Positions 8,233-25,963 of a DNA stretch of 44,519 nt are shown here, in pieces. A program made the translations under genes and the position numbers. The DNA lies in the NCBI RefSeq assembly GCF_020740835.1, contig NZ_JAINFC010000006.1, positions 1-44,519 on the forward strand. Reading direction: 5' to 3'. Below the pieces are notes generated by a model. That model saw only the letters and a program-made list of their open reading frames with translations, searched no databases and was not told where the DNA came from. Within the stretch, counting starts at the first letter, position 1; each line of letters begins with the position of its first letter. Source of the DNA: Streptomyces sp. UNOC14_S4 (GTDB lineage: Bacteria > Actinomycetota > Actinomycetes > Streptomycetales > Streptomycetaceae).

Positions 8233-8509
8233 GATCTTCGTTGTCCGTCGGGAGGTTCCCGGTGGGCGCCCCGGGGCAGCGCGCCGCAAGGGGTGCCGAC
8301 GGCCCGTACCGGCGCCACGGGAGGCGTCCGGGGGCCGAGGGGCCTTGACGAACGGCACGTCGCGCGCAATTCTCAGGACGCGTCGCCACATCGATCCGCA
8401 GTACGAGGCATGGATCGCAGGCGAAGAGGGAAGCCTTGCTCCAGGCATGAGGAACAACAGGATCCCGGAGGGAGAGATTGGTATCGCACCGGTCTCCGGA
8501 AATCCGCTC

Positions 8510-8538
8510 TGGACATCAGTGGGCCAAGTGGCTACACT
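8510..8538 (+). promoter_or_regulatory. Candidate rpoB promoter
   Basis: TGGACA (8510-8515), an exact 17-base spacer, then TACACT (8533-8538), close to the vegetative consensus. It would give a 5' UTR of about 157 bases before the TTG start of rpoB. It implies that rpoBC can be transcribed independently of rplJL. Confidence 0.6.
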
Positions 8539-8701
8539 GACCCTTTGCGCTGCCTGTTAGCTGCTCCCTGCCCGTCACCAGGGGCATGCCCACTGTCGAG
8601 CACCCTCGATGGAAACCCGCTGAGCTGGGATTTCTCTCGTATGCACGCCAAGTGGGGCCGGTACGCGCGTAGTGAGTCCGAGCCCTCGGAAGGACCCCCT
8701 C

Positions 8702-12184
<3,483 letters not shown>

Positions 12185-12191
12185 CGGGTCT

Positions 12192-12220
12192 GACGGGGGG
12201 CTCACCACGAGCCCCCCGTC
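12192..12220 (+). other. Perfect intercistronic hairpin between rpoB and rpoC
   Basis: GACGGGGGGCTC (12192-12203) and GAGCCCCCCGTC (12209-12220) form a perfect 12-bp stem around ACCAC, eight bases after the rpoB stop. No T tract follows. It may be an RNase processing or stability element, or cause partial termination between the two polymerase genes. Confidence 0.6.
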
Positions 12221-12305
12221 GTCCCCGGACCCCTCAGACCACTGATGTAGAGCCCATAAATCGCTAACGCGAGGGGCACGACCCTGAAAGAGGGATTGAC
12301 GAACA

Positions 12306-16208
<3,903 letters not shown>

Positions 16209-16230
16209 GCCGTACAGCCGTACAGCTCAG

Positions 16231-16264
16231 CAGGGCGGTCACCCTTCACGGGGTGGCCGCCCTG
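16231..16264 (+). terminator. Terminator hairpin after rpoC
   Basis: A 14-bp stem with one G-T pair (CAGGGCGGTCACCC at 16231-16244 with 16251-16264) lies 22 bases past the rpoC stop. The tail is only weakly T-rich. It closes rpoBC ahead of the str operon. Confidence 0.75.
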
Positions 16265-16500
16265 CGGCGTTTCCGGGCCTCGTGCGCGCGGGCGTGGGGG
16301 AGCCGCGTATGTCACAGCTCGGTGTCTCTTACAGGCTGCCCTGCGGCCCTGTCCGGCCCTCCCGTGCAGGGGGTTTCCGGGGCGAAGACCTGGGAGAACG
16401 CCCCGCGGTCGGCCGTTGGCGGGCCCGGATGCCGTGCTTGTGCGACCCTGTTATGGGACATATGCCACAGATCAGGGCGTGTCCCGCGTGTGCATTTGTT

Positions 16501-16529
16501 TTGACCGCAGCCCATGCGCTAGGTAGGCT
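16501..16529 (+). promoter_or_regulatory. str operon (rpsL) promoter
   Basis: TTGACC (16501-16506), a 17-base spacer, then TAGGCT (16524-16529), an excellent vegetative promoter. The start site would fall near 16537, leaving a leader of about 198 bases that carries the motif at 16656. The stretch 16265-16500 holds no gene I can support; its only visible feature is a partial palindrome at 16454-16469. Confidence 0.72.
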
Positions 16530-16655
16530 CTGACCTTGTGCCTGGGGTGTCCCCGGGCTCTCGTGCGTGCCGTCAGACCGTTCGAGAGGCCCGGACCGGC
16601 GCAATCCGTGACACCGAAACCCGTGGATCTCCGCCTCCGGCGAGAGCTGCGGGTT

Positions 16656-16693
16656 CGACACTCCCGACCGCGTGGGTCGGTGATGAGTTCCAG
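16656..16693 (+). promoter_or_regulatory. Leader motif of rpsL shared with rpsJ
   Basis: Contains the hairpin CCGACC-GCGTG-GGTCGG inside a 25-base block (16656-16680) that matches the rpsJ leader block (23884-23908) at 24 of 25 positions. The identical box GAGTTCCAG follows here at 16685-16693. It lies 54 bases before the rpsL start codon. Candidate cis-acting RNA element; the ligand is unknown. Confidence 0.6.
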
Positions 16694-16734
16694 GTTAGTT
16701 TTATCGTGATCGGCACACAGAAACCGGAGAAACG

Positions 16735-17106
16735 GTGCCTACGATCCAGCAGCTGGTCCGAAAGGGCCGGCAGGACAAGGTCGAGAAGAACAAGACGCCC
16801 GCACTCGAGGGTTCGCCCCAGCGCCGTGGCGTCTGCACGCGTGTTTTCACGACCACCCCGAAGAAGCCGAACTCGGCGCTCCGTAAGGTCGCGCGTGTGC
16901 GTCTGACCTCCGGCATCGAGGTCACCGCTTACATTCCGGGTGAGGGCCACAACCTGCAGGAGCACTCCATCGTGCTCGTCCGCGGTGGCCGTGTGAAGGA
17001 CCTGCCGGGTGTTCGCTACAAGATCATCCGTGGTTCCCTCGACACGCAGGGCGTCAAGAACCGTAAGCAGGCTCGCAGCCGCTACGGCGCCAAGAAGGAG
17101 AAGTAA
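16735..17106 (+). CDS. rpsL: 30S ribosomal protein S12
   Basis: Decoding-centre protein that controls accuracy, and the classic site of streptomycin-resistance mutations. It has 123 residues. [13 protein letters not shown] contains K43, and [10 protein letters not shown] contains K88 followed by D89, the residue methylthiolated in many bacteria. Both lysines are wild type, so no S12-based streptomycin resistance is encoded. GTG start with GGAG about six bases upstream. It is the first gene of rpsL-rpsG-fusA, behind a strong promoter and a leader of about 200 bases. Confidence 0.98.
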   Translation: MPTIQQLVRKGRQDKVEKNKTPALEGSPQRRGVCTRVFTTTPKKPNSALRKVARVRLTSGIEVTAYIPGEGHNLQEHSIVLVRGGRVKDLPGVRYKIIRGSLDTQGVKNRKQARSRYGAKKEK

Positions 17107-17108
17107 GA

Positions 17109-17579
17109 ATGCCTCGTAAGGGCCCCGCCCCGAAGCGCCCGGTCATCATCGACCCGGTTTACGGCTCCCCTCTGGTGACGTCGCTGATCAACAAGATCCT
17201 CCTGCACGGCAAGCGCTCCACCGCCGAGCGCATCGTGTACGGCGCCATGGAGGGTCTGCGCGAGAAGACCGGCAACGACCCGGTCATCACCCTCAAGCGC
17301 GCTCTCGAGAACGTCAAGCCCGCTCTCGAGGTCAAGTCCCGCCGTGTCGGTGGCGCGACCTACCAGGTCCCGGTCGAGGTCAAGCCCGGCCGCGCCTCCA
17401 CCCTGGCGCTGCGCTGGCTGGTCGGCTACTCCCGCGCCCGTCGCGAGAAGACCATGACCGAGCGCCTCATGAACGAGCTGCTGGACGCCTCGAACGGTCT
17501 CGGCGCCTCGGTCAAGAAGCGCGAGGACACGCACAAGATGGCCGAGTCCAACAAGGCCTTCGCGCACTACCGCTGGTAG
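17109..17579 (+). CDS. rpsG: 30S ribosomal protein S7
   Basis: Primary assembly protein of the 30S head; it nucleates folding of the 16S rRNA 3' domain and contacts mRNA and tRNA at the E site. It has 156 residues, the standard length, with the N-terminal [11 protein letters not shown] tail, [12 protein letters not shown], and [14 protein letters not shown] as the rRNA-binding beta hairpin. It starts two bases after the rpsL stop, with an AAGGAG Shine-Dalgarno embedded in the last rpsL codons, so translation is probably coupled. In E. coli S7 represses this operon; no equivalent binding site was recognised here. Confidence 0.98.
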   Translation: MPRKGPAPKRPVIIDPVYGSPLVTSLINKILLHGKRSTAERIVYGAMEGLREKTGNDPVITLKRALENVKPALEVKSRRVGGATYQVPVEVKPGRASTLALRWLVGYSRARREKTMTERLMNELLDASNGLGASVKKREDTHKMAESNKAFAHYRW

Positions 17580-17618
17580 TCGCAAACCCCATCGAGAACC
17601 GAGAGAAGACTGAGCCAT

Positions 17619-19739
<2,121 letters not shown>

Positions 19740-19751
19740 CCCACTCCCGTC

Positions 19752-19779
19752 TCGACGGGCGTGACACACGCCGTAGGCT
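19752..19779 (+). promoter_or_regulatory. Candidate tuf promoter in the fusA-tuf gap
   Basis: TCGACG (19752-19757), a 16-base spacer, then TAGGCT (19774-19779), with the same -10 hexamer as the rpsL promoter. A separate tuf promoter is known in streptomycetes, which fits, but the -35 match here is only moderate. A TTGACA overlaps just downstream (19779) but lacks a good -10 at 16-19 bases. Confidence 0.42.
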
Positions 19780-19793
19780 TGACACCGACTGTC

Positions 19794-19828
19794 GGGGCAT
19801 TCCGCTACAAACCGTGACGGAACGCCCC
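19794..19828 (+). promoter_or_regulatory. Hairpin in the tuf leader
   Basis: GGGGCATTCCG (19794-19804) pairs with CGGAACGCCCC (19818-19828) with one A-C mismatch. It lies about 80 bases before the tuf start and has no T tract. Possible stability or regulatory structure in the EF-Tu mRNA leader. Confidence 0.45.
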
Positions 19829-19905
19829 GGCGGGCGGCTTCCCAGCAAAGATCCCTGGCGCCGACCGAATCTAGGCGTACAGAACCACTCCACAGGAGGA
19901 CCCCA

Positions 19906-21099
<1,194 letters not shown>

Positions 21100-21134
21100 G
21101 TTCTCTTGCTTGCAGGTCTGACCTAGACGGTCGG

Positions 21135-21172
21135 AAAAGGCCCGCACTTCCGAAAGGAAGTGCGGGCCTTTT
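21135..21172 (+). terminator. Strong terminator after tuf
   Basis: A perfect 17-bp stem (21135-21151 with 21156-21172) is closed by a GAAA tetraloop, with AAAA at the 5' base and TTTT at the 3' base. It can act on both strands, although its main job is ending tuf transcription. Confidence 0.95.
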
Positions 21173-21210
21173 CATGTTCACTCGTAAAGGTGAAAGCGGA
21201 GGGGCTGGCC

Positions 21211-21302
21211 GCGCCCCGTAAGGGGCGCGGGGAACTGCGCGACCAGCCAAAGACAACCCGCAGTCGCCGACGAACAATCCGTGGCACCCCGGAAGGCGCC
21301 CG
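21211..21302 (+). repeat. Dispersed bipartite repeat, copy 2
   Basis: The hairpin GCGCCCC-GTAA-GGGGCGC is followed by GGGGAACTGCGCGACC, then ACCCGCAGTCGCC, and ends with GGCACCCCGG and AGGCGCC. The spacing between the end boxes is 70 bases. It fills the gap between the tuf terminator and the 3' end of the convergent PIG-L gene. Confidence 0.85.
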
Positions 21303-21311
21303 GAAGAAAAA

Positions 21312-23402
21312 TCAGGGCCGCCAGACCCAAGGCGCCGCATCGGGCGCAACCCCGACGACACACAGCTGATGACCGGCATCCGTCAGCACGGCCGCCGTCC
21401 CCACGGCGCGATACGAGTCGGGGGACACCTGCGGCGATGCGTCGCCGGATGACGCATCCACGACCTGCACCTTCCCGTCGATGGCCCGCCCCAGCACCAT
21501 GACCGTGTCATTGCCACCCCGCACCGCCAAGGTGTGCGCGTCCAGCGGCCCGTACCCGTCGAAACTCTTCAGCTCGGACGTGTCCACATCGTCCGAGCCC
21601 GGCTTGAAGCGGTACACGGACGGCGCCGCGGCCTCCGGGGTGCGGTAGACGACCGCCAGCCTGCCGTCCGGCCCCAGCGTCGCGCCGGGGAGCCCGCCGG
21701 GCTGCGGCAGGCCCTTCAGCGGCATGGCGCGGACCGGGTCGCCCGGCTTCTCCTGGCTCCAGTGGTGCACCGTGTCACGGCCGGTGCCGAAGACGTGCAC
21801 ACGCTTGTCCCCGTCCAGGGTCACGGTCAGGCCGTCCTGGATCTCCTGGCCGTGGAGGCTCTGCCACTTGCCCCACTTGCCGTCGGGCTCGCGGACGCGG
21901 CTGGAGACGCCCTTGCCCGCGTTGCGGACGAAGAGGTGCACCCGGCCGTCCGGGGTGGCGATCGCCGCGGGCATGCCGACGCGGCGGCCGCGGTCCGGCT
22001 TGTGCTCGGGGTTGCCGAGCTTCTGCCAGTCCTTGAAGGCGCCGTCCGGCGTCTTCTGCTCCAGCACCACGATCTCGCGGGTGTCCGGCTCCCCCTGGCC
22101 CGCCAGCGCGGAGAACCGCAGGCCGAAGAGGAGGCCGCGCCCGGCCGCGTCCCTGACCGAGGCCAGCGCGGGGGCCAGCGGGCCGCCGCCGAGGTTCTGC
22201 GGCTCGCCCCAGCGGCCGCTCCCGGCGGAGGTCTCCTGCCAGCGCACCGCCTGCAGGCCGAGCACGCCGTACGCCTCCAGGCGCCCGCCCTTGTCGGTGC
22301 CGGGGGCCGCGGTGGCGCCCTCGTAGCGGTAGTGGGTGGAGCGGATCCAGCCCTTGCGGTTCTTCATCGGGCGGTCGCCGCCCTGGCCGTAGTCACCGCA
22401 GCCCGCGGCGTTGTCGCAGCTCCACTTGGGGTCGCCGCCGTACGCCTCGACCAGGCGGTGCTTGGCCTCGACGACCTCCGGCGGCAGGTTGTGCGGCCAG
22501 CGCTGGTTGTAGTAGCCGCGGAAGGACGTGGTCACGAAGCGTGGCGGGTGCCCGTCCCGCTGGGTGGCGTCGGCCACCCACTGCGACATCGCCTTCCAGG
22601 TGAAGAGCGCGGTCGGCGTGTGGTCGCGGTGGTCGGAGCAGGCCCCGTAGTCGTTGTCCTTGGGGTGCGTCGCGTCGTGCACCTGGTAGTCGGGGTCCGG
22701 GTCCATGGTGTGGACCACGGTGGGCCGGAACCGGTCCATGATCCCGGCCAGGGTGTCCACCAGGGTGCCGTGCGTGTACGCGCACACGGTGGTGCAGGGG
22801 GAGTCCTTGGCGACCATGCTCTGCATCTCGGCGTCCGGGCGCTCCCACAGCAGGGGCAGGCGCATGTCGTGCTTCGAGAGCATGGCGATGTTGAGGAAGA
22901 CCAGCTGGGCGCGGCGGTCGCCGTTGGCCAGCTCGTTGGTCTCGGCCTTGATGCCGCCGCCAAGGTCCAGGACGGACTTCTTCCAGCCCGTGAACTTGTC
23001 CAGGCCGAGCATCTGCGCGTACGCCTGGCGGAGCCCCTGGTGCCGGGCCGAGGAGTAGGCCGCCTTGTCGGGCTTGGCCTTGGGCATGCCGTCGATCCAG
23101 TTCTGGCCGACGGCCTCGCCCGCCGTGACATAGACCGAGACGACCGGCACCCCGGCGTCCACCAGGTGCTGGGCGTCGGGGTTCATGAAGAACAGGTCGT
23201 CGTCGGGGTGCGCCATGACCTGGAGCAGCAGCGGGTTCTTCACACCGGCGAAGGACTGCGTGGCGTGCGGGTCCACGGCCCGGATCGGCCTGGGGGAGGC
23301 CTTGGCCGCCTTGCCCCCGCCCCCGCTGTCACTGCAGCCCGCGGCGAGCGCCACCGTGCCGGCGGCGAGGCCGGCGAGCGCGGTCCGGCGGGATATCACC
23401 AT
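21312..23402 (-). CDS. PIG-L family deacetylase, probable Tat-exported lipoprotein
   Basis: Extracytoplasmic enzyme of the LmbE/PIG-L fold, which removes N-acetyl groups from GlcNAc-type sugars using a divalent metal; the actual substrate is unknown. It has 696 residues from the ATG at 23402. The N-terminus has a twin-arginine SRRTAL, then a hydrophobic stretch and the lipobox ALAAGC with Cys23. The catalytic domain begins about residue 57: AHPDDD (metal ligands H65 and D68; base D67) and SDHRDH (H258, D260, H261). The last 350 residues resemble repeated four-stranded blades (LGPDGRLAVVYRTP and similar), suggesting a beta-propeller-like domain. A TTG at 23420 with GGAG eight bases upstream is a credible alternative start adding six residues. 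It is convergent with tuf and divergent from rpsJ. Confidence 0.88.
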   Translation of the reverse strand: MVISRRTALAGLAAGTVALAAGCSDSGGGGKAAKASPRPIRAVDPHATQSFAGVKNPLLLQVMAHPDDDLFFMNPDAQHLVDAGVPVVSVYVTAGEAVGQNWIDGMPKAKPDKAAYSSARHQGLRQAYAQMLGLDKFTGWKKSVLDLGGGIKAETNELANGDRRAQLVFLNIAMLSKHDMRLPLLWERPDAEMQSMVAKDSPCTTVCAYTHGTLVDTLAGIMDRFRPTVVHTMDPDPDYQVHDATHPKDNDYGACSDHRDHTPTALFTWKAMSQWVADATQRDGHPPRFVTTSFRGYYNQRWPHNLPPEVVEAKHRLVEAYGGDPKWSCDNAAGCGDYGQGGDRPMKNRKGWIRSTHYRYEGATAAPGTDKGGRLEAYGVLGLQAVRWQETSAGSGRWGEPQNLGGGPLAPALASVRDAAGRGLLFGLRFSALAGQGEPDTREIVVLEQKTPDGAFKDWQKLGNPEHKPDRGRRVGMPAAIATPDGRVHLFVRNAGKGVSSRVREPDGKWGKWQSLHGQEIQDGLTVTLDGDKRVHVFGTGRDTVHHWSQEKPGDPVRAMPLKGLPQPGGLPGATLGPDGRLAVVYRTPEAAAPSVYRFKPGSDDVDTSELKSFDGYGPLDAHTLAVRGGNDTVMVLGRAIDGKVQVVDASSGDASPQVSPDSYRAVGTAAVLTDAGHQLCVVGVAPDAAPWVWRP

Positions 23403-23596
23403 GCGATGTGAGATGTCCAACTGGCTGACTCCGTCCGTTGTGCGGCAGTCCCGGTGGCGTCCTCGCGCACCTCGCGGTGTCCTGCGCCACCGGCTGCCCC
23501 GGCGTGCAGAAGGACGGCAGGTGGACGGCACGGGTTGCCCACGGTCACGGCAAACCCCGGCAAAGGTCATAGTGTCCCGTATGTCGGCGGGGTGGT

Positions 23597-23624
23597 TTGA
23601 CAACTGAGCCGCTGGGAGTACGGT
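23597..23624 (+). promoter_or_regulatory. Candidate S10 operon (rpsJ) promoter
   Basis: A consensus TTGACA (23597-23602), a 16-base spacer, then TACGGT (23619-23624). It would give a leader of about 350 bases before rpsJ. This is the best promoter in the 577-base gap between the PIG-L gene and rpsJ (23403-23979). Confidence 0.55.
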
Positions 23625-23689
23625 TCTTGGCTTCGATTGGCGCCCCTTAGGGCCCGTATGGCACACTGTTCAGGTTGCTCGGTATGAGT

Positions 23690-23881
23690 GTCGATGCTGT
23701 GCGCCTCCCGCCGGGAGGACTGGAAGCGAGTCCCGCAGTACTCGTCACCTCTTTTCAGGGGTGGAAGTACGGGAATCTTCCGGGAAGTGTCAGCGGGGCC
23801 CCTACCAGGCACTCGATGGGTGTCCTTCTCCCACGAACCCCTTCGCCAGGGAATTCCTCCGGGGAATTTTCTTAGAAGGGG
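23690..23881 (+). promoter_or_regulatory. Structured upstream part of the rpsJ leader
   Basis: Several stems can be drawn. CCTCCC pairs with GGGAGG around 23704-23719. CGAGT pairs with ACTCG just after it. A two-level structure at 23838-23881 has an outer stem CCCCTTC/GAAGGGG and an inner stem AATTCC/GGAATT, followed by a short T run. The S10 leader in E. coli is the L4 target; no homology to that structure is claimed here. Confidence 0.45.
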
Positions 23882-23883
23882 CG

Positions 23884-23947
23884 CGACACGCCCGACCGCG
23901 TGGGTCGGAGAAGGACGGCGCTCAGGCGCGAGCCCACCGAGTTCCAG
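23884..23947 (+). promoter_or_regulatory. Leader motif of rpsJ shared with rpsL
   Basis: The 25-base block 23884-23908, containing CCGACC-GCGTG-GGTCGG, matches the rpsL leader block (16656-16680) except for G instead of T at one position. The box GAGTTCCAG recurs at 23939-23947. The hairpin ends 71 bases before the rpsJ start codon. Confidence 0.6.
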
Positions 23948-23979
23948 AGCGTTACGAGAGACAGGACTACGAAGTAGCC

Positions 23980-24288
23980 ATGGCGGGACAGAAGATCCGC
24001 ATCCGGCTCAAGGCCTACGACCACGAGGTCATCGACTCCTCGGCGAAGAAGATCGTCGAGACGGTGACCCGTACTGGTGCGTCGGTCGCGGGCCCGGTGC
24101 CGCTGCCCACTGAGAAGAACGTGTACTGCGTCATCAAGTCGCCGCACAAGTACAAGGACTCGCGCGAGCACTTCGAGATGCGCACGCACAAGCGCCTCAT
24201 CGACATCCTCGACCCCACGCCGAAGACGGTCGACTCGCTCATGCGTCTCGACCTGCCGGCTGGCGTCGACATCGAGATCAAGCTCTGA
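23980..24288 (+). CDS. rpsJ: 30S ribosomal protein S10 (NusE)
   Basis: Component of the 30S head. The same protein, as NusE, bridges NusG and NusB in transcription antitermination. It has 102 residues with the family opening [19 protein letters not shown] and the long ribosome-binding loop ([17 protein letters not shown]). The ATG at 23980 is chosen from the conserved N-terminus; the nearest AGGA is about 14 bases away, so the Shine-Dalgarno is weak or distant. It is the first gene of the S10 operon behind a leader of about 350 bases. rplC follows after 13 bases. Confidence 0.97.
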   Translation: MAGQKIRIRLKAYDHEVIDSSAKKIVETVTRTGASVAGPVPLPTEKNVYCVIKSPHKYKDSREHFEMRTHKRLIDILDPTPKTVDSLMRLDLPAGVDIEIKL

Positions 24289-24301
24289 GGTGACGCGCGA
24301 G

Positions 24302-24946
24302 ATGGCTAAGAACATCAAGGGCATCCTGGGCGAGAAGCTCGGCATGACGCAGGTCTGGGACGAGAACAACCGGGTTGTCCCGGTGACCGTCGTCAAGGCC
24401 ACCCCGAACGTCGTGACCCAGGTCCGTACGAACGACAGCGACGGCTACGAGTCGGTCCAGATCGCCTTCGGCGAGATCGACCCGCGCAAGGTGAACAAGC
24501 CCCTCAAGGGCCACTTCGCCAAGGCCGACGTGACCCCCCGCCGTCACCTCGTCGAGATCCGTACCGCTGACGCCAGCGAGTACACGCTCGGCCAGGAGAT
24601 CACCGCTGCCGTGTTCGAGTCCGGCGTCAAGGTTGACGTCACGGGCAAGAGCAAGGGCAAGGGCTTCGCCGGTGTCATGAAGCGCCACAACTTCCGTGGC
24701 CTCGGCGCCGGGCACGGCACCCAGCGCAAGCACCGCTCCCCCGGTTCCATCGGTGGCTGCGCCACCCCGGGCCGTGTGTTCAAGGGCCTCCGCATGGCGG
24801 GCCGTATGGGCAACGAGCGGGTCACCACCCAGAACCTGACCGTCCACGCCGTTGACGCGGAGAAGGGCCTGCTCCTGATCAAGGGCGCGGTTCCTGGTCC
24901 GAACGGCGGCCTCGTCCTGGTCCGTACCGCGGCCAAGGGGGCCTGA
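24302..24946 (+). CDS. rplC: 50S ribosomal protein L3
   Basis: Early-assembly large-subunit protein whose extended loop reaches the peptidyl transferase centre. It has 214 residues. It opens [20 protein letters not shown], and the central extension [20 protein letters not shown] approaches the active site. The ATG at 24302 has GAGGTGA upstream, overlapping the rpsJ stop region. It is followed eight bases later by rplD. Confidence 0.97.
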   Translation: MAKNIKGILGEKLGMTQVWDENNRVVPVTVVKATPNVVTQVRTNDSDGYESVQIAFGEIDPRKVNKPLKGHFAKADVTPRRHLVEIRTADASEYTLGQEITAAVFESGVKVDVTGKSKGKGFAGVMKRHNFRGLGAGHGTQRKHRSPGSIGGCATPGRVFKGLRMAGRMGNERVTTQNLTVHAVDAEKGLLLIKGAVPGPNGGLVLVRTAAKGA

Positions 24947-24954
24947 GGTAACCG

Positions 24955-25605
24955 ATGAGCACCATTGACATCCTTTCGCCGGCAGGCGACAAGGCCGGGA
25001 CCGTCGAGCTCCCCGCGGAGATCTTCGACGCGAAGGTCAGCGTTCCGCTGATCCACCAGGTCGTCGTCGCGCAGCTGGCCGCTGCCCGTCAGGGCACGCA
25101 CAAGACCAAGACCCGTGGCGAGGTCCGCGGCGGTGGCAAGAAGCCGTACCGCCAGAAGGGCACCGGCCGCGCCCGTCAGGGTTCGACCCGCGCGCCGCAG
25201 TTCGCCGGTGGTGGCGTCGTGCACGGTCCCGTGCCGCGCGACTACTCGCAGCGCACGCCCAAGAAGATGAAGGCCGCCGCCCTGCGCGGTGCCCTCACCG
25301 ACCGGGCGCGTCACTCCCGCATCCACGTCGTCTCCGGCGTGGTCGAGGGCACGGCGTCCACCAAGGCCGCCAAGGTCCTGTTCGGCAAGATCTCGGAGCG
25401 CAAGAACCTGCTCCTGGTCGCCGACCGGTCCGACGAGGCCGCGTGGCTGTCCGCCCGCAACCTGCCCCAGGTTCACATCCTGGAGCCGGGCCAGCTGAAC
25501 ACGTACGACGTGCTCGTCTCCGACGACGTGGTCTTCACCCAGGCCGCTTTCGAGTCCTTCGTGTCTGGCCCCAAGGCCGTTGAGACCGAAGGGAGCGCCG
25601 CCTGA
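24955..25605 (+). CDS. rplD: 50S ribosomal protein L4
   Basis: Large-subunit protein lining the exit tunnel; in enterobacteria it also represses the S10 operon. It has 216 residues. The tunnel loop is seen in [25 protein letters not shown], changes in which can give macrolide resistance in other bacteria; nothing unusual is visible here. GAGG lies directly before the ATG. Its stop overlaps the rplW start by one base (TGATG), so they are translationally coupled. Confidence 0.97.
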   Translation: MSTIDILSPAGDKAGTVELPAEIFDAKVSVPLIHQVVVAQLAAARQGTHKTKTRGEVRGGGKKPYRQKGTGRARQGSTRAPQFAGGGVVHGPVPRDYSQRTPKKMKAAALRGALTDRARHSRIHVVSGVVEGTASTKAAKVLFGKISERKNLLLVADRSDEAAWLSARNLPQVHILEPGQLNTYDVLVSDDVVFTQAAFESFVSGPKAVETEGSAA

Positions 25606-25922
25606 TGAGCGACGTCACCAGCAAGACCTTCACGGACCACCGTGACCTGCTGATCAAGCCGGTCGTGTCCGAGAAGAGCTACGCGCTGCTGGACGAGAAC
25701 AAGTACACGTTCATCGTCGACCCGCGCGCCAACAAGACCCAGATCAAGCAGGCCGTCGAGGCGGTCTTCTCGGTCAAGGTCACCGGGGTCAACACGATCA
25801 ACCGTCAGGGTAAGCGCAAGCGGACCAAGACCGGTTTCGGCAAGCGTGCCAACACCAAGCGCGCCATCGTGACCCTCTCCGAGGGCGACCGTATCGACAT
25901 CTTCGGCGGTCCGACCGCCTAA
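25605..25922 (+). CDS. rplW: 50S ribosomal protein L23
   Basis: Tunnel-exit protein that docks trigger factor and the signal recognition particle. It has 105 residues. The core [19 protein letters not shown] and the internal loop [16 protein letters not shown] are typical. It starts in the rplD stop (TGATG) with GGGAG upstream. rplB follows after 41 bases. Confidence 0.97.
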   Translation: MSDVTSKTFTDHRDLLIKPVVSEKSYALLDENKYTFIVDPRANKTQIKQAVEAVFSVKVTGVNTINRQGKRKRTKTGFGKRANTKRAIVTLSEGDRIDIFGGPTA

Positions 25923-25963
25923 GGGCGGTCTGGATCGTCCGAATATCGGACGAGGACTGAGAA

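Noticed and set aside
8018..8560. An open frame bridging the end of rplL and the rpoB leader
   Set aside because: It begins inside rplL in another frame, crosses the rplL hairpin and the rpoB promoter, and has no Shine-Dalgarno.
16538..16906. An open frame beginning in the rpsL leader and running into rpsL in another frame
   Set aside because: It covers the leader hairpin motif, overlaps rpsL out of frame and has no Shine-Dalgarno or protein likeness.
19779..19784. TTGACA as the -35 of the tuf promoter
   Set aside because: The hexamer is perfect but no TAnnnT-type -10 occurs at 16-19 bases; TAGGCT just upstream with TCGACG fits better.
21534..23411. A plus-strand frame of 625 codons over the PIG-L gene
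   Set aside because: The minus strand carries the signal sequence, the lipobox and both metal-binding motifs; the plus frame is a shadow.
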